The notes under the pieces were generated by a model. That model saw nothing but the letters and a program-made list of their open reading frames with translations, searched no databases and was not told the origin of the DNA. A stretch of DNA of 64,000 nucleotides, from positions 21,362 through 85,361 of the forward strand of contig DATIGE010000040.1 of assembly GCA_035454885.1 (NCBI GenBank), read 5' to 3'. The stretch comes from a bacterium. Lineage in GTDB: Bacteria; UBA10199; JACPAL01; GCA-016699445. The position numbers were made by a program, and so were the translations under genes. Of this stretch, positions 35,507-45,293 are shown in pieces. The first letter of the stretch is position 1; every line of letters starts with the position of its first letter.

Positions 35507-38223
35507 GCCTCACCTCCCAGGCCCCTCAGGGCCTCCGCGCATTCCTTTTCCATGGGCGCGTTTCCGTGCGCCGCGAAATGACGCCGGGCCTCCTCCACGC
35601 AGGCCTTGGCCTCGGCCGTTTGACCCCGGCGGCCGAGCGTCCTGCCCAGGACCAGCCGCGCCTGGGCCGCGAGATCCGCGGCCCCGATCGCCCCGGCCCG
35701 CTCCAGGGCCGACCGGGCATCGGACTCGGCCGCGTCGAGACGGCCGGCCGTTTCGTAAAAATAGGCCCGATGGATCCGGGCTTGGGCGGCCTCGAAGGCG
35801 AATCCCGCCTTTTCGAAGATCGCGACCGCCTCCGAGAGGCGCTCATCTTGGAGGGTTGTCCGGCCTTCCTTTTCGTGGATCATGGCCAGGAGGAGGAGCG
35901 CGCGACCTTGGGTCAGCTCGTACCGCGCGTCGACGGCCCGGCGGAGGGCCTCCCGGCAGAGATGCGCCGCCTTGAGGAGTTTTCCTTGAAAATGCGCGAG
36001 CGCCGCGTAGTTGAGATGGGCTTGGGCCGTCACCGCCGCGTGACGCGTCTCCTTCAAGGACTCGATGCTTTTTTGGTAGAACCCCTCGGCCCTCCCAAGG
36101 TCCGCCAGGTCGTAGAAGAGATTGGCGAGATTGAGCTCGCCGGTCCCCTGAACCAACAGAGGCCGCGGGGTCTTCGGCGCGAGCACCACGGCCCTTTCGT
36201 AGAGGGTCAGCGCCTCGTCCCTCTTCCCGGCGCGATGTTTCAGGACGCCCAGGAGCAGGAGGGCCCGGGCGAGCCCGTCGTCGTCGCCGGCCTTTTCGGA
36301 GGCGGCCGCCGCGGCCGTCAGATCGCGGGCGGCTTCCTCCATCCGTCCCGAAAAGATCAGCGCCTTTCCGCGCGTCTCCAGGGCGTCGGGTCTTTCCGCC
36401 TCAGGGAGGTTGGCCAGGAAGTCGTCGGTCAAGATCTCCAACGCCTCCGCATGGGACCCCGCGCTCGCCAGGTGTTTGGCCCGGAGACGGAGGATCGAGG
36501 GTGGGCCGTCGCGCTCCCGCCCCCTCAAAAGATCGAGCCCGTCGCGATAACGGCCTTCGTCGTAGAGGTCCTGCAGGAGCCGCGCGAGTTTTCCGGGATC
36601 GGACTCGGCAACCCCGTCATCCCCCGCGTCGAATGACCGGTATTGCGTCCGGCCTCCCTCCACGCCCCTCTGCAACCATCCGTCTTGCGCCAGTTCCTGA
36701 AGCGTCTCCTCCACCTCGGCGACGCTCTGATCGGTCCAGAGGCCAAGCGTCTCCGCCTCGAGGGAAATGCGGCTCGACCGCAGGATCCCCAAAAGGCGGC
36801 GCTTCGGCCCTTCGACGGAGGCGAAGACGTTCAGGGGTGCGCCCTCCCACCGCCAACCGGCGCCCTCCTTCCGGACGGCGCCGCCTCGGAGAAGCCCACG
36901 GCCCATGCGGACGAAGTCGCGCGGAATCCCGCGGCAACCCTCCGTCCAGGGCCTTGCGGGTCCTTGGGAAATCTTTCCGGCGGAGATTTTTCCGAACAGG
37001 GCCTGCAGGACGTCCTCCATCTGGTCGTCCGTGAGAGGCTTGAGGTCGACGGCCGTCCACGGCGGAGAGACGCAGTCCTCCAAGGTCTCGCCCAGGGCGA
37101 TAACCGTTCCCTGGCCACGGGCCGCCGCCCAAGCCGCGACGGGGCCCCGGTCGGCGTCATCGATAATCGCCACGCCAGCCTGATGAGGAACCTCCCCCGA
37201 GAGGACGAGGCGCTCGCCCGTCCAGGAAACGACCGGTCGCCGCTCCCTCCAAAAGGCCCGCTCGAGCCATCGCGCGAGAAAGGTCTTTCCCATTCCGGGC
37301 GCGCCCCGGATCGCCCAAAGGCCGCCGCGATCGCGAATCCTTCGAAAGAGACCCGGGACCTCGTCCTTCCGGAAGATCAGGTCCGGGTCTTCAAAGAGCG
37401 GGATGGGCACCGCGCGCGCGACGGGAAAGGACTCTCCCAGTGCCTCGCCGAAGGCGCGCAGGGCCGCCCTCGGATTCTCGAACCGTTCCGCCGAATCGCG
37501 GGCCATGAGGCGCTGCACGAATCCGCTCAAATCGCGGGACACGGGCGCGACCTCGTGAAGGGGGACGGGATCCCTCTTGAGTTGTTGATTGAGGATGGCG
37601 ACCAGGTCTTCCCCGTCATAGGGGAGCCGTCCGGATACGGCGGCATAGAGGAGCGCCCCCGCGGAGTAGAGATCGCTCCGCGTATCGAGCCTCCGTCCCA
37701 GGGCGAGTTCGGGCGCGGTGAACGGCGGCGAGCCGATCGCCCCCGGAGGGGGGTCTTCGAGGCCAAAGGCCAAAGTCGAGAGTCCGAAATCGATAAGTTT
37801 GACGGCCGCGCCTTGGGAACCGTCCGGAGGACGCACGAGGACGTTCTCCGGCTTGAGGTCCAGGTGAACGACGTTCCGGAAATAGAGGTGATCGAGGGCC
37901 TCGAGGACCTGGACGAAGATCGCGGCGACGGTGTCGAGATCGGCGCCACGAAGGTGGTCGAGGATCGTCCTTCCCTCGACGAACTCGCTCACCAGGTAGA
38001 ACGAATCGCCGTCTTCTCCGAAATCCTCAATGGCCGCGACGTGAGGGTGCGAGATGCCGGCGAGCGTCCGGAATTCGCGGTCGACCAGATCGGGATGGTT
38101 CCGCGACCACTCCGGAAAAAAGACCTTCCGCGCCACGAGCCTTCCGCCGCGCAGACGGTCGCTGCACAGAAAGGTGTCCGCCGTCTCCCCCCCGCCGAGC
38201 CTGCGCAGTCGCTCATAACGCAC
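35503..38223 (-). CDS. Ser/Thr protein kinase with P-loop ATPase and TPR regions
   Basis: A 906-residue cytoplasmic kinase. The catalytic domain (1-265) has the Gly-rich loop LGGGETADTF, Lys33, HLDLKPEN (120-127; Leu replaces the Arg of HRD), D145-F-G and the APE-like APEL. A P-loop GAPGMGKT (about 306-313) begins an AAA/STAND-like ATPase region (about 290-500). TPR-like helices fill about 540-895 (for example ALLLLGVLKHRAGKRDEALTLYERAV). This resembles the kinase-ATPase-TPR sensors of Myxococcota. No membrane helix is seen. It overlaps the activator gene, so kinase and activator form one signalling unit. Confidence 0.92.
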   Translation of the reverse strand: MRYERLRRLGGGETADTFLCSDRLRGGRLVARKVFFPEWSRNHPDLVDREFRTLAGISHPHVAAIEDFGEDGDSFYLVSEFVEGRTILDHLRGADLDTVAAIFVQVLEALDHLYFRNVVHLDLKPENVLVRPPDGSQGAAVKLIDFGLSTLAFGLEDPPPGAIGSPPFTAPELALGRRLDTRSDLYSAGALLYAAVSGRLPYDGEDLVAILNQQLKRDPVPLHEVAPVSRDLSGFVQRLMARDSAERFENPRAALRAFGEALGESFPVARAVPIPLFEDPDLIFRKDEVPGLFRRIRDRGGLWAIRGAPGMGKTFLARWLERAFWRERRPVVSWTGERLVLSGEVPHQAGVAIIDDADRGPVAAWAAARGQGTVIALGETLEDCVSPPWTAVDLKPLTDDQMEDVLQALFGKISAGKISQGPARPWTEGCRGIPRDFVRMGRGLLRGGAVRKEGAGWRWEGAPLNVFASVEGPKRRLLGILRSSRISLEAETLGLWTDQSVAEVEETLQELAQDGWLQRGVEGGRTQYRSFDAGDDGVAESDPGKLARLLQDLYDEGRYRDGLDLLRGRERDGPPSILRLRAKHLASAGSHAEALEILTDDFLANLPEAERPDALETRGKALIFSGRMEEAARDLTAAAAASEKAGDDDGLARALLLLGVLKHRAGKRDEALTLYERAVVLAPKTPRPLLVQGTGELNLANLFYDLADLGRAEGFYQKSIESLKETRHAAVTAQAHLNYAALAHFQGKLLKAAHLCREALRRAVDARYELTQGRALLLLAMIHEKEGRTTLQDERLSEAVAIFEKAGFAFEAAQARIHRAYFYETAGRLDAAESDARSALERAGAIGAADLAAQARLVLGRTLGRRGQTAEAKACVEEARRHFAAHGNAPMEKECAEALRGLGGEA

Positions 38224-38287
38224 GAAGGGATTCTTTCATACCTCCATGCAGAAGAAAATGATTTATTGAGACATTCCTACTCGTCCC

Positions 38288-38299
38288 ATTGACGTCAAT
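38288..38299. promoter_or_regulatory. ATTGACGTCAAT palindrome, possible activator site
   Basis: A perfect 12-bp palindrome about 95 bases upstream of the sigma-54 promoter at 38391, the usual distance for an enhancer-binding site. The 210-bp gap is AT-rich and also serves the divergent kinase gene. Confidence 0.45.
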
Positions 38300-38390
38300 A
38301 AATACCAACAAAACTAGCATGTTATAATAATATTTTAAACTCATAGTCATTTTTACTCACTATCACGTCCTCTCCCCCGATGGGATTTCT

Positions 38391-38406
38391 TGGCAAGCGT
38401 CTTGCT
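38391..38406 (+). promoter_or_regulatory. Sigma-54 promoter P1
   Basis: TGGCAAGCGTCTTGCT matches TGGCAC-N5-TTGCW except for one base, with GG (38392) and GC (38404) exactly 12 apart. The leader down to AAGGGGGA and the ATG at 38434 is almost the same as that of P2 at 46398. Confidence 0.8.
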
Positions 38407-38433
38407 CTGACAGGGACTCAACAAGGGGGAGTT

Positions 38434-39501
38434 ATGAAAAAGATTCAATCCATTGCGATCATGGCCGCGTTTGCGGGCCTCACGCTCGCGGGCTGCGAGT
38501 ACCATCATTATCAAACGTTCGCATCGAGGGGGTGGACGCCCGTCTCCCAAGCCTCGCCGGCTCCGGAGGAGGAAACGGGGGTCGCGGAGGAGGAAATCGT
38601 GCCGACGGACCCCGGTCCCGTCACGGAAGACGCCGTTGCCGGCGACGCCGTGGTCGGGTCGGGGAACGAATCGCCGGAGGACGAAGCCGAGTTCCCGTAC
38701 TTCCAGGCGACCGTCGTCGAGACGAGGCCCTCCCTTCATACATCGGAATCCGCGGAGGATCTCCTGGGACGACTGCGGGGGGATGCGGGCGAAAGCACGA
38801 TCACCGAAAGGATTCGGGAAGCCGCCCGGACGGGGCCCCTCACGCTCGACTCCCGGCCGAAACAGTACATCGTGTCCCTCGCGCCTCCTTTCCGTCCGGA
38901 GGGATCGACAGCCCGAGAGGGAGGCATTGCGAAAGAAGGAAACGAGTCGTCCGTCGGGGATTGCGATCCTCTGGCCTTCGAAATCGGCGCAGGATTCAGC
39001 GCCGCCAGGTCGGAGGTCCGGCGCAACGGCATCCAGCCTCTTCTCGATTTCTCGCTGGGCTGCCTCGATTCGTGGAGTTGGACCGACCCGTTCGCGTCAG
39101 TGACGCCGGAGACCCAATCCCGCTGGGAGGAGGACATCCGTTACGGTGAGGTCGCCGGCGAGGCCTTCTCCACGGCCGGTCGCGCCTTGAAGGGATTCCG
39201 TCTCTTCCGTTGTTACTCGGGGGGACTCCCGGGGGGGATGCTGGATGACGCCTTCTGCGGCGTCGAAGGGCTGTTCGTCCCTGTGCGACCGGACGGCGAC
39301 GTGGTCGGGGAAGCCCAGGGGCTCACGTTTCCCGGATCCTCTTACGACTACTCCCATGACGCCAGCGTCGTGACGGTGCAATGCCAGGAGGCGGAGCAAG
39401 TTGTCACCGCCATGAAGGTTTGGCGCTCCAAATCCCATCCTCTCCACGACGAAACCGTCCGCTGGATCGAGATCACCTGCTCCCGGATCGTCAAGAGGTA
39501 G
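38434..39501 (+). CDS. Lipoprotein, first gene under sigma-54 promoter P1
   Basis: The 355-residue product has lipobox LTLAGC (Cys near residue 21). An acidic Ala/Pro/Glu linker (about 35-95) is followed by a region with five or more Cys (GDCDP, LGCLDSW, FRCYSG, DAFCGVEG, VQCQEAE, ITCSRIVKR), probably disulfide-bonded in the periplasm. There is no known domain. AAGGGGGA is a good ribosome binding site for ATG 38434. It is the first gene of the lipoprotein, helical-repeat and FHA series (gaps of 48 and 12 bases), probably one transcript. Confidence 0.75.
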   Translation: MKKIQSIAIMAAFAGLTLAGCEYHHYQTFASRGWTPVSQASPAPEEETGVAEEEIVPTDPGPVTEDAVAGDAVVGSGNESPEDEAEFPYFQATVVETRPSLHTSESAEDLLGRLRGDAGESTITERIREAARTGPLTLDSRPKQYIVSLAPPFRPEGSTAREGGIAKEGNESSVGDCDPLAFEIGAGFSAARSEVRRNGIQPLLDFSLGCLDSWSWTDPFASVTPETQSRWEEDIRYGEVAGEAFSTAGRALKGFRLFRCYSGGLPGGMLDDAFCGVEGLFVPVRPDGDVVGEAQGLTFPGSSYDYSHDASVVTVQCQEAEQVVTAMKVWRSKSHPLHDETVRWIEITCSRIVKR

Positions 39502-39549
39502 AGAATCGCATCCGCAATCTTAACGGAAAATGAAGGAGGAGATGAAATC

Positions 39550-40752
39550 ATGAGCTCACCGCAATCAATTTCAGGGACGTCGCCTCAATTCCCGCAAGAC
39601 CTCTCGGCGAACGGCGAAACGATCGAACCGATGGGTCAGGCAGGGGTCGCGGATCCGGAGCCGCTTCCAGCCGCCCCAATCCTTTCCGGCGCCTCGAGCG
39701 CACTCTCCTCTCTGGAGCAGAACATGGAACCGGCGGGCGCTTGGAACCGAAACGCCAATCGCTTCGGAGACGCGGCGCAGTTTCTGGGCCGACCGCGCCC
39801 GCAACCTTCCTCATTCGCGGCCGCTTTGACCGACGAGGTCCTCGATGAAATCATCCCCGATCTCTCGCTCGTTGCGGCCGACGATCCTTCCGTCGATCTG
39901 GCGGAGATCGACGCGGCCCGCGAGCGGCTCCTGAACAATCCGAACACCCTGCCCGTCCTGTCGGAAATGGATTTGGAGGACGCCGCGACGCTGCTCGGAA
40001 TCGCCGAACCGCTGGCCGCGGTCAACCTCGCCGCTCTGAGAGGGGACTGCGAGATCAGGCAAGTAGCCCTGGCCGCCCTCGGAGACCGTCAGGCCGCGCT
40101 CCAGCGCGGCGACTATGAAGAAGTATCCCGAATCGAAGAGGCCCGCTCGGCCCTCCGCCAAGATCCAAGGGCCGGAACGGCCCTTCCCGTGATCATCGCC
40201 TCCGGGGCCCCGGGGGCCGCCGACCTGGCCGCCTCAATCGTCATTCAACATCCCGAGACCCTCCGCCGCTTGGAGGAAATCCTGACCGATGAGGACGTCG
40301 CGGAATCCGCCCGGGCCGGAGGGATCGGAGCCCTGCCGCGGATCGCCCGGGAGGTTCCTGAGCTTCATGAGAATATCCGTGAGTTTCTGGGCGATCTCCA
40401 GAGGACGGACGGTGATTCGGCCACCCGTGCCCGGGCCCTGACCGTCCATCACCGGTTGGGATTCAGCAATTACGGGGAGGCGGTCGCGCTGGTCAGCAGT
40501 CTTGAGTGGACCCTTTGCAACGATCCGGACCCGGACCTGCGCATCGACGCGGCCTATCACCTGGCCCAGGTGGCCCGCGAGGTCTCATCGGGAACCTCCT
40601 ACCCCGACAGTTACCCCGTGGAACTGGAGCGATCGGACGGCGAGGCGCTCATACGCCACATTCGAGAGGACATCCTGGAAGAGGAACTGCGAAACGCCGC
40701 CCTATCCGAGGTGTCGGCGGCAATCGATGAGAGTTTGGAGTCGCTCCGCTGA
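39550..40752 (+). CDS. Helical-repeat protein of unknown function
   Basis: The 400-residue product has a disordered Ser/Pro/Gly-rich head (1-90) and no signal peptide. The rest is helical with Leu/Ala/Asp-rich units such as AREVPELHENIREFL and LRIDAAYHLAQVARE that look like HEAT/Armadillo repeats. No enzyme motif. AAGGAGG precedes the ATG by seven to eight bases. It lies between the sigma-54-driven lipoprotein and the FHA protein. The disordered head is shared in style with the FHA protein and the genes at 46445 and 47808. Confidence 0.7.
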   Translation: MSSPQSISGTSPQFPQDLSANGETIEPMGQAGVADPEPLPAAPILSGASSALSSLEQNMEPAGAWNRNANRFGDAAQFLGRPRPQPSSFAAALTDEVLDEIIPDLSLVAADDPSVDLAEIDAARERLLNNPNTLPVLSEMDLEDAATLLGIAEPLAAVNLAALRGDCEIRQVALAALGDRQAALQRGDYEEVSRIEEARSALRQDPRAGTALPVIIASGAPGAADLAASIVIQHPETLRRLEEILTDEDVAESARAGGIGALPRIAREVPELHENIREFLGDLQRTDGDSATRARALTVHHRLGFSNYGEAVALVSSLEWTLCNDPDPDLRIDAAYHLAQVAREVSSGTSYPDSYPVELERSDGEALIRHIREDILEEELRNAALSEVSAAIDESLESLR

Positions 40753-40764
40753 TTGTGAACGCTC

Positions 40765-43700
40765 ATGAGCTTCACTCCCACCCCATTTTCCGGCCCGGGG
40801 AGCCCCGATCATAACCCACCGCAAACGGTGGAGGGCCCTGCCGCCGGCGGCACGGTGCCGCTGGCGGGGGGCGAAAATCCTCCCCCAGGGGCTCCCCGGC
40901 CGGATTCCTTCTCGATTCCGTCGGCCTTGGGCGGGCTGGGAGAAATCTTGGGCGACGCCGCCCGGACGGTCATTCGGATCCCGAGGATCTTCGCGAACGC
41001 GGCCAACGCGTCCGCGGAAACGCGGGAGGCCCGGGCCCTGCGAGCCGAATGGAACTCGGCCGCCGAAAATGCGGGAGTCGCCGAGAACCTGGCGACGCTG
41101 GCCGAACTTCTGGGACAGTATGAAGAATCCCAGAACGACGGGCCCGTCTTAAGCGTCGCCCTGACGGCCCTCGAGTTGTGGGGGACCGGCGATGCGGACC
41201 TCCATCGGGAGCTGACGGATCACCGCCTCCGTCTCTCCCAGGCGCTGGAGAGCGGCGACGACGAGGCCGCCGCGGCGGCGGAGGACGAGGCCCTCGCCTG
41301 GATCCCGCGTTACGCCGCCGGCATGCTTCGTATCTCGGGGGATGAATGCGTTCCCCGCGAACTCTTAACCTTCCTCAGTGAACAGCCCGCGGAGGAGATC
41401 GCCGTCGTCGACGTCGCGGCCCTCGCGCTGGAGGCGGCCTTCCAGCCCTACCACACGGGAGACGGCTACGGATTCCTCCATGAGATGACCGCCTCCGTCG
41501 AGAGCGCGGATTACCGCCTCGCGGAATGGAGCCGCGCCTACTTGGACACCGCGAGACACTGGCTCGCCTGGCGCTTGGACGGGATCTACGGGCGCGAGGC
41601 CTTGGAGGCGGGGCTCCCTCCAGCCGATGAGTCGCACGGCGACGACGCCCTCGCCCTGACGGCCTACTTTTCGCGACCCGTTGCGGATGCCTACGAGGCG
41701 TTTCGCTCCGCGGACTATGAAGAGGCGACGGCACTCTTCACGGATTTCCGCCGCCTCGTCCGCATGGCCTCGGTCACGGACCGCATGAACACGCTGTGGG
41801 ACACGCGCGAGATCACGGATCAGTACAACACGCAGGACGACCTGCGCTGGAACGAGCTGCTTTGGTTCTCGCCGGGTGCCGACCACCTCGATCAGCCGAT
41901 CGGCCCGTGGGACGCCGCCTTCGTCGATTCCGACTACTTCGAGCGCATGAGGGACTTCGGCGAGGAGTGTTTTTCCCGGCTGGGACTCCTCGAGGGGATG
42001 CTGACGATCTTATCGCGCGCGGGGACGACGGAGGAACGCACCGGGGCACTCCGTGAGACGGCCGGTCTCCAGGCGCAGCTCGAAGAGCGGTTCGGGACCG
42101 ATGTGGCCTTCTACGATCAGCTCCCGAGGACGGTCCGGGACCTGGTGGAGAACAACGCCGCCCGGAGCCAGATGTCCTCGCTCCTCGAAACCGTCGTCGT
42201 TTCGGCCTTCACCTTCGGGACGGGTGCGGTCCTCCGGAACCTCGCCGAGGCCGGACGAGCCCTGCCCTGGGCCTTTCGCGCGGGTGAAATGACGCGGCTC
42301 GGGCGGGCCTATTCCTGGGTCCGGGACGCGGCCCTCTTCGAAGGCTCGTCCCTCGCGATCGACGCCGCGCTGGATCCGGGACGGCGGGTTTCCCCGGAAT
42401 CCTCGACGGGGGCGAACCTCGCGCGGACCGCGCTGGGCTACGTCGAAACCGTCGGCCTCTTTGGCGTCCTTCACGCGCTGGGTGCCCCATTTCAAGCGGC
42501 CGAGAACCGGATCGTCCGGGGCCTTCGTCTCGCGTCGGGATGGGGCGAGCGGCTCTCGCTTCATGCGGAGGATCTCATCGTCCGCCTGTCCCGGTTGGGA
42601 ACGGAAGCCAGCGGCATGGCGGCCTACAGCACCACCTTCGAATCCACGGTCGGCCAGGTCCGAGGTCTCTGGGGAGACGACACCTTCTCCTTCGCGGAAA
42701 ACGCCGCGCAGTTCTTCGGCCCGGAGAGCCTCGCCCGCAATCTCGCCCTGATCGGCGTCATGCGCGCCGTAGGCCTCATCGGCGAGACCCTCACGCCCCG
42801 CAACGCGGCCGCGCTCGCCCTCCTGCCGCTCAGCCTCCTCGACGGGGGTTTGAGCCTCGCCATGGCCGTCGTCCGAGGGCCGGACGCGCGTTTCTACGAT
42901 TACGATCCCTCTCCCGGCCGAACGAACGGGGATTCTCCGACGGTCGTCATCCCCATCGGTCCTTCCGGCAGGTGTTTGTTCCGAACCCTCGATGCGAGCC
43001 GGTCCACCTGGAGCATCGGCCGGGAGCCGGGATCCGACGTGGAACTCGCCGGACATCTCCGATCCGTTTCAAACAACCACGCGACGATCCGGAGGGAGGT
43101 TGACCCGCTGACCGGCGAGACCCGTTGGCAGTTGATCGATCACAGCACCAACGGGACGGTCATAGACGGCATCGCAGTCTCAGGGCGCGCTTTCACCCTG
43201 ACGCCGGGCAGGCACGAACTCGCCTTAGGGACCACGGTCATCCAACTGCAAATCCCGGTCCCTCCCTTGCGTCCGACTCCAGTGGCCACCGATGCGGAGT
43301 CCGCGCCCGGGCTCTTTCAACGGATCCGCCGCACAGTCCGCAATATGCTTCTAAGTCCCCTGTGGCTATTTATGGGTGCCGAGGGCGGGGCGGGCGACCC
43401 GCCGGCCCCACGTGGAGAGCTCTCGGACGTCGTCTCCCACAACCTCTCCCTCCTAAGCTCCCGCGAATTCCGACAAGTCCTGGGCGCGGAATCCTTCGGC
43501 GGGAACGCGGGCCCGGACCGGGCCGGGGTCAACGTCGCCGTGGACGCGGAGGGGCGGATCGCGGCCATCGGAAATCCCCAAAACCTGCCCTCCGAGATCC
43601 GGCAGGCCCTGGACGAAGGACGATACCTCAGCGTGACCTTGAGCGTGGATCTTCGAGGGTGGATCGATTGGAGCCGTTGCGCCACCTCGGATCCGATCCC

Positions 43701-44154
43701 CGACGCCGCCAAGGAAACGCTCCGCCGGAGCGTGGAGGAATACAACGCGAGGCTCTCAGCGGGGACGGGCGGCGCCTCGGGCATGTTGGCTCCCCTTCTC
43801 GGTCTTTCGGCGGTCCTGCCGGGACTCTCGGATGCGTTTTCTTTCAGTCCTTTCCTCGCGGGAGCCGGCTTCGCCGCGGCCCTCATCGCCCGGCGCGCCT
43901 ACGAGATGTCGGACCGGAACCGGAGGGAAAACCGGATGGCGGACTCGCTGGTTCGCACCGTGCATCGCCGTCTCCGGAACGAGTTGGAAATGAACGTCCC
44001 CCTCGAGGAAATCCGCCGGACCTATCACGAGGTGATCGCGCCAGACTTCAAAATGGGGGCCGGTGGGCGGCGGAACGCCGGGGACCTCACGGCCTACTCC
44101 GAGCAGGAGGAGGAGCTCTTCGCTTATTTCGCGGCCCTGTCCGAGGAGCATTAG
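40765..44154 (+). CDS. Large FHA-domain protein
   Basis: The 1129-residue product has a Pro/Gly-rich head (1-50), then a long helical region (about 60-700) without a recognised domain. An FHA domain follows (about 726-830) with GREPGSDVEL (752-761), SNNH (769-772, for SxxH) and H-S-T-N-G-T (793-798). A hydrophobic pair near 1006-1045 (MLAPLLGLSAVLPGL, AGAGFAAALIA) may insert in a membrane, and a charged helical tail follows. FHA domains bind phosphothreonine, so the two kinases of this region are its natural partners. Its stop codon overlaps that of the converging gene by three bases. Confidence 0.85.
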   Translation: MSFTPTPFSGPGSPDHNPPQTVEGPAAGGTVPLAGGENPPPGAPRPDSFSIPSALGGLGEILGDAARTVIRIPRIFANAANASAETREARALRAEWNSAAENAGVAENLATLAELLGQYEESQNDGPVLSVALTALELWGTGDADLHRELTDHRLRLSQALESGDDEAAAAAEDEALAWIPRYAAGMLRISGDECVPRELLTFLSEQPAEEIAVVDVAALALEAAFQPYHTGDGYGFLHEMTASVESADYRLAEWSRAYLDTARHWLAWRLDGIYGREALEAGLPPADESHGDDALALTAYFSRPVADAYEAFRSADYEEATALFTDFRRLVRMASVTDRMNTLWDTREITDQYNTQDDLRWNELLWFSPGADHLDQPIGPWDAAFVDSDYFERMRDFGEECFSRLGLLEGMLTILSRAGTTEERTGALRETAGLQAQLEERFGTDVAFYDQLPRTVRDLVENNAARSQMSSLLETVVVSAFTFGTGAVLRNLAEAGRALPWAFRAGEMTRLGRAYSWVRDAALFEGSSLAIDAALDPGRRVSPESSTGANLARTALGYVETVGLFGVLHALGAPFQAAENRIVRGLRLASGWGERLSLHAEDLIVRLSRLGTEASGMAAYSTTFESTVGQVRGLWGDDTFSFAENAAQFFGPESLARNLALIGVMRAVGLIGETLTPRNAAALALLPLSLLDGGLSLAMAVVRGPDARFYDYDPSPGRTNGDSPTVVIPIGPSGRCLFRTLDASRSTWSIGREPGSDVELAGHLRSVSNNHATIRREVDPLTGETRWQLIDHSTNGTVIDGIAVSGRAFTLTPGRHELALGTTVIQLQIPVPPLRPTPVATDAESAPGLFQRIRRTVRNMLLSPLWLFMGAEGGAGDPPAPRGELSDVVSHNLSLLSSREFRQVLGAESFGGNAGPDRAGVNVAVDAEGRIAAIGNPQNLPSEIRQALDEGRYLSVTLSVDLRGWIDWSRCATSDPIPDAAKETLRRSVEEYNARLSAGTGGASGMLAPLLGLSAVLPGLSDAFSFSPFLAGAGFAAALIARRAYEMSDRNRRENRMADSLVRTVHRRLRNELEMNVPLEEIRRTYHEVIAPDFKMGAGGRRNAGDLTAYSEQEEELFAYFAALSEEH

Positions 44155-45293
44155 ATTACGTCGTCGGGCTCTTCACGGTTCCAGAGCCGAAGAAATCCGA
44201 GAAAGACCCGGATCGCCTCGTCATATCTCCGGCGGTCCCCTCCGAGTTCGTTCCTCAACCCGCGCCACAGACCGGCCAAACGTTGCTCCCTTTCCTCCCG
44301 CGTCCGGTCGGGGTCCTCCTGAAGGTAGGCGAGGTAGTCCGCCGCGAGAGGCAAGACGGCGCCGACGAGGGCGCGGCCTTCGTCCCAAGCCCCCTCCATT
44401 CGCTCGGTCCCGTGCCCGCCCCTGGCCTCTTCCCAGAGGCGCCGGACCAAGGCCGTAAGAATCCGGGGCCGGTAGCTCTCCTTGAGGAGATCCTCGATCC
44501 TCTCCCTTCGCCTCAGAGAGATGACTTGTTTCAGAAAGGGACCACCCTCGCCGAAACGGTGAAACGCCGCCTCGAGGCGCTTCCATTGCGGATCGTAGGT
44601 GACGAGGGCGTAAACCTCTCCTTCCCCGTCCAGCCTCAGCTCCGCCGCGCCGCCCCGGCGGCGAATGCGGGGCCCGTCGGTGGCCGACCCCGTCACGACG
44701 GCGGGCCGCAGGATCTCGGTCACAGAATCCAGGCGGTCGTCCGCCACCGTCCCGCGCCCGCCCAGGAGGAGAATGTCCGCAGGGGGAGGGAGAAACCGCC
44801 ACCGTCCGGGAGGCCGATTGAGTTCGTCCAAGGTCATTGCCGCGAAATGGAGCGTTCCGAAAAAGACGCCGGACTCGCCCGAATCATCGGATGGGACATA
44901 GAACCGGTGACGAAGCGCCGGCGGGGGCCCCTCCGGCCGCTCCAAGAGGAAGGCCGTCCCCCCGCCGTTCGGAAAATTCCGATCGAGGGCGCCGAGGATC
45001 CGGTCCCACCGGCCTTGGGGCGAGGAAAAGAGCCCGAAGACCGCGGGCCGGGTCCTTCCGACGGATCGCTCCAAGCGGACGGCATCGGTTTGAACGAGGA
45101 GCCGTTCCTCCGGAGAGAGATCGAACGTGTGGCCCTCGTACTGTGCCAGAAGCCCGGCGGTCTCCAGCCCGTCTTCCGGAAGACGATAAGGACCGGTCCG
45201 TCTCAGGGCGTCGTTCCAGCGTTGAAGGACCTGGGCCGTGGGAGACAGAATCGTCCCGGCCGCGAGCGCCGTTGATGGGATCGCGGCGATCAC
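44151..45293 (-). CDS. Protein of unknown function, second gene of the internal minus-strand pair
   Basis: 380 residues, no recognised family. The GTG at 45293 is chosen because it overlaps the upstream stop (GTGA). The product is rich in Arg, Leu and Glu and mixes strands and helices, with visible segments VFGLFSSPQGRWDRILGALDRNF, HFAAMTLDELNRPPG and WRFLPPPADILLLGGRG. There is no signal peptide or catalytic signature. It is cotranscribed with the gene at 45290. Confidence 0.7.
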   Translation of the reverse strand: MIAAIPSTALAAGTILSPTAQVLQRWNDALRRTGPYRLPEDGLETAGLLAQYEGHTFDLSPEERLLVQTDAVRLERSVGRTRPAVFGLFSSPQGRWDRILGALDRNFPNGGGTAFLLERPEGPPPALRHRFYVPSDDSGESGVFFGTLHFAAMTLDELNRPPGRWRFLPPPADILLLGGRGTVADDRLDSVTEILRPAVVTGSATDGPRIRRRGGAAELRLDGEGEVYALVTYDPQWKRLEAAFHRFGEGGPFLKQVISLRRRERIEDLLKESYRPRILTALVRRLWEEARGGHGTERMEGAWDEGRALVGAVLPLAADYLAYLQEDPDRTREEREQRLAGLWRGLRNELGGDRRRYDEAIRVFLGFLRLWNREEPDDVI

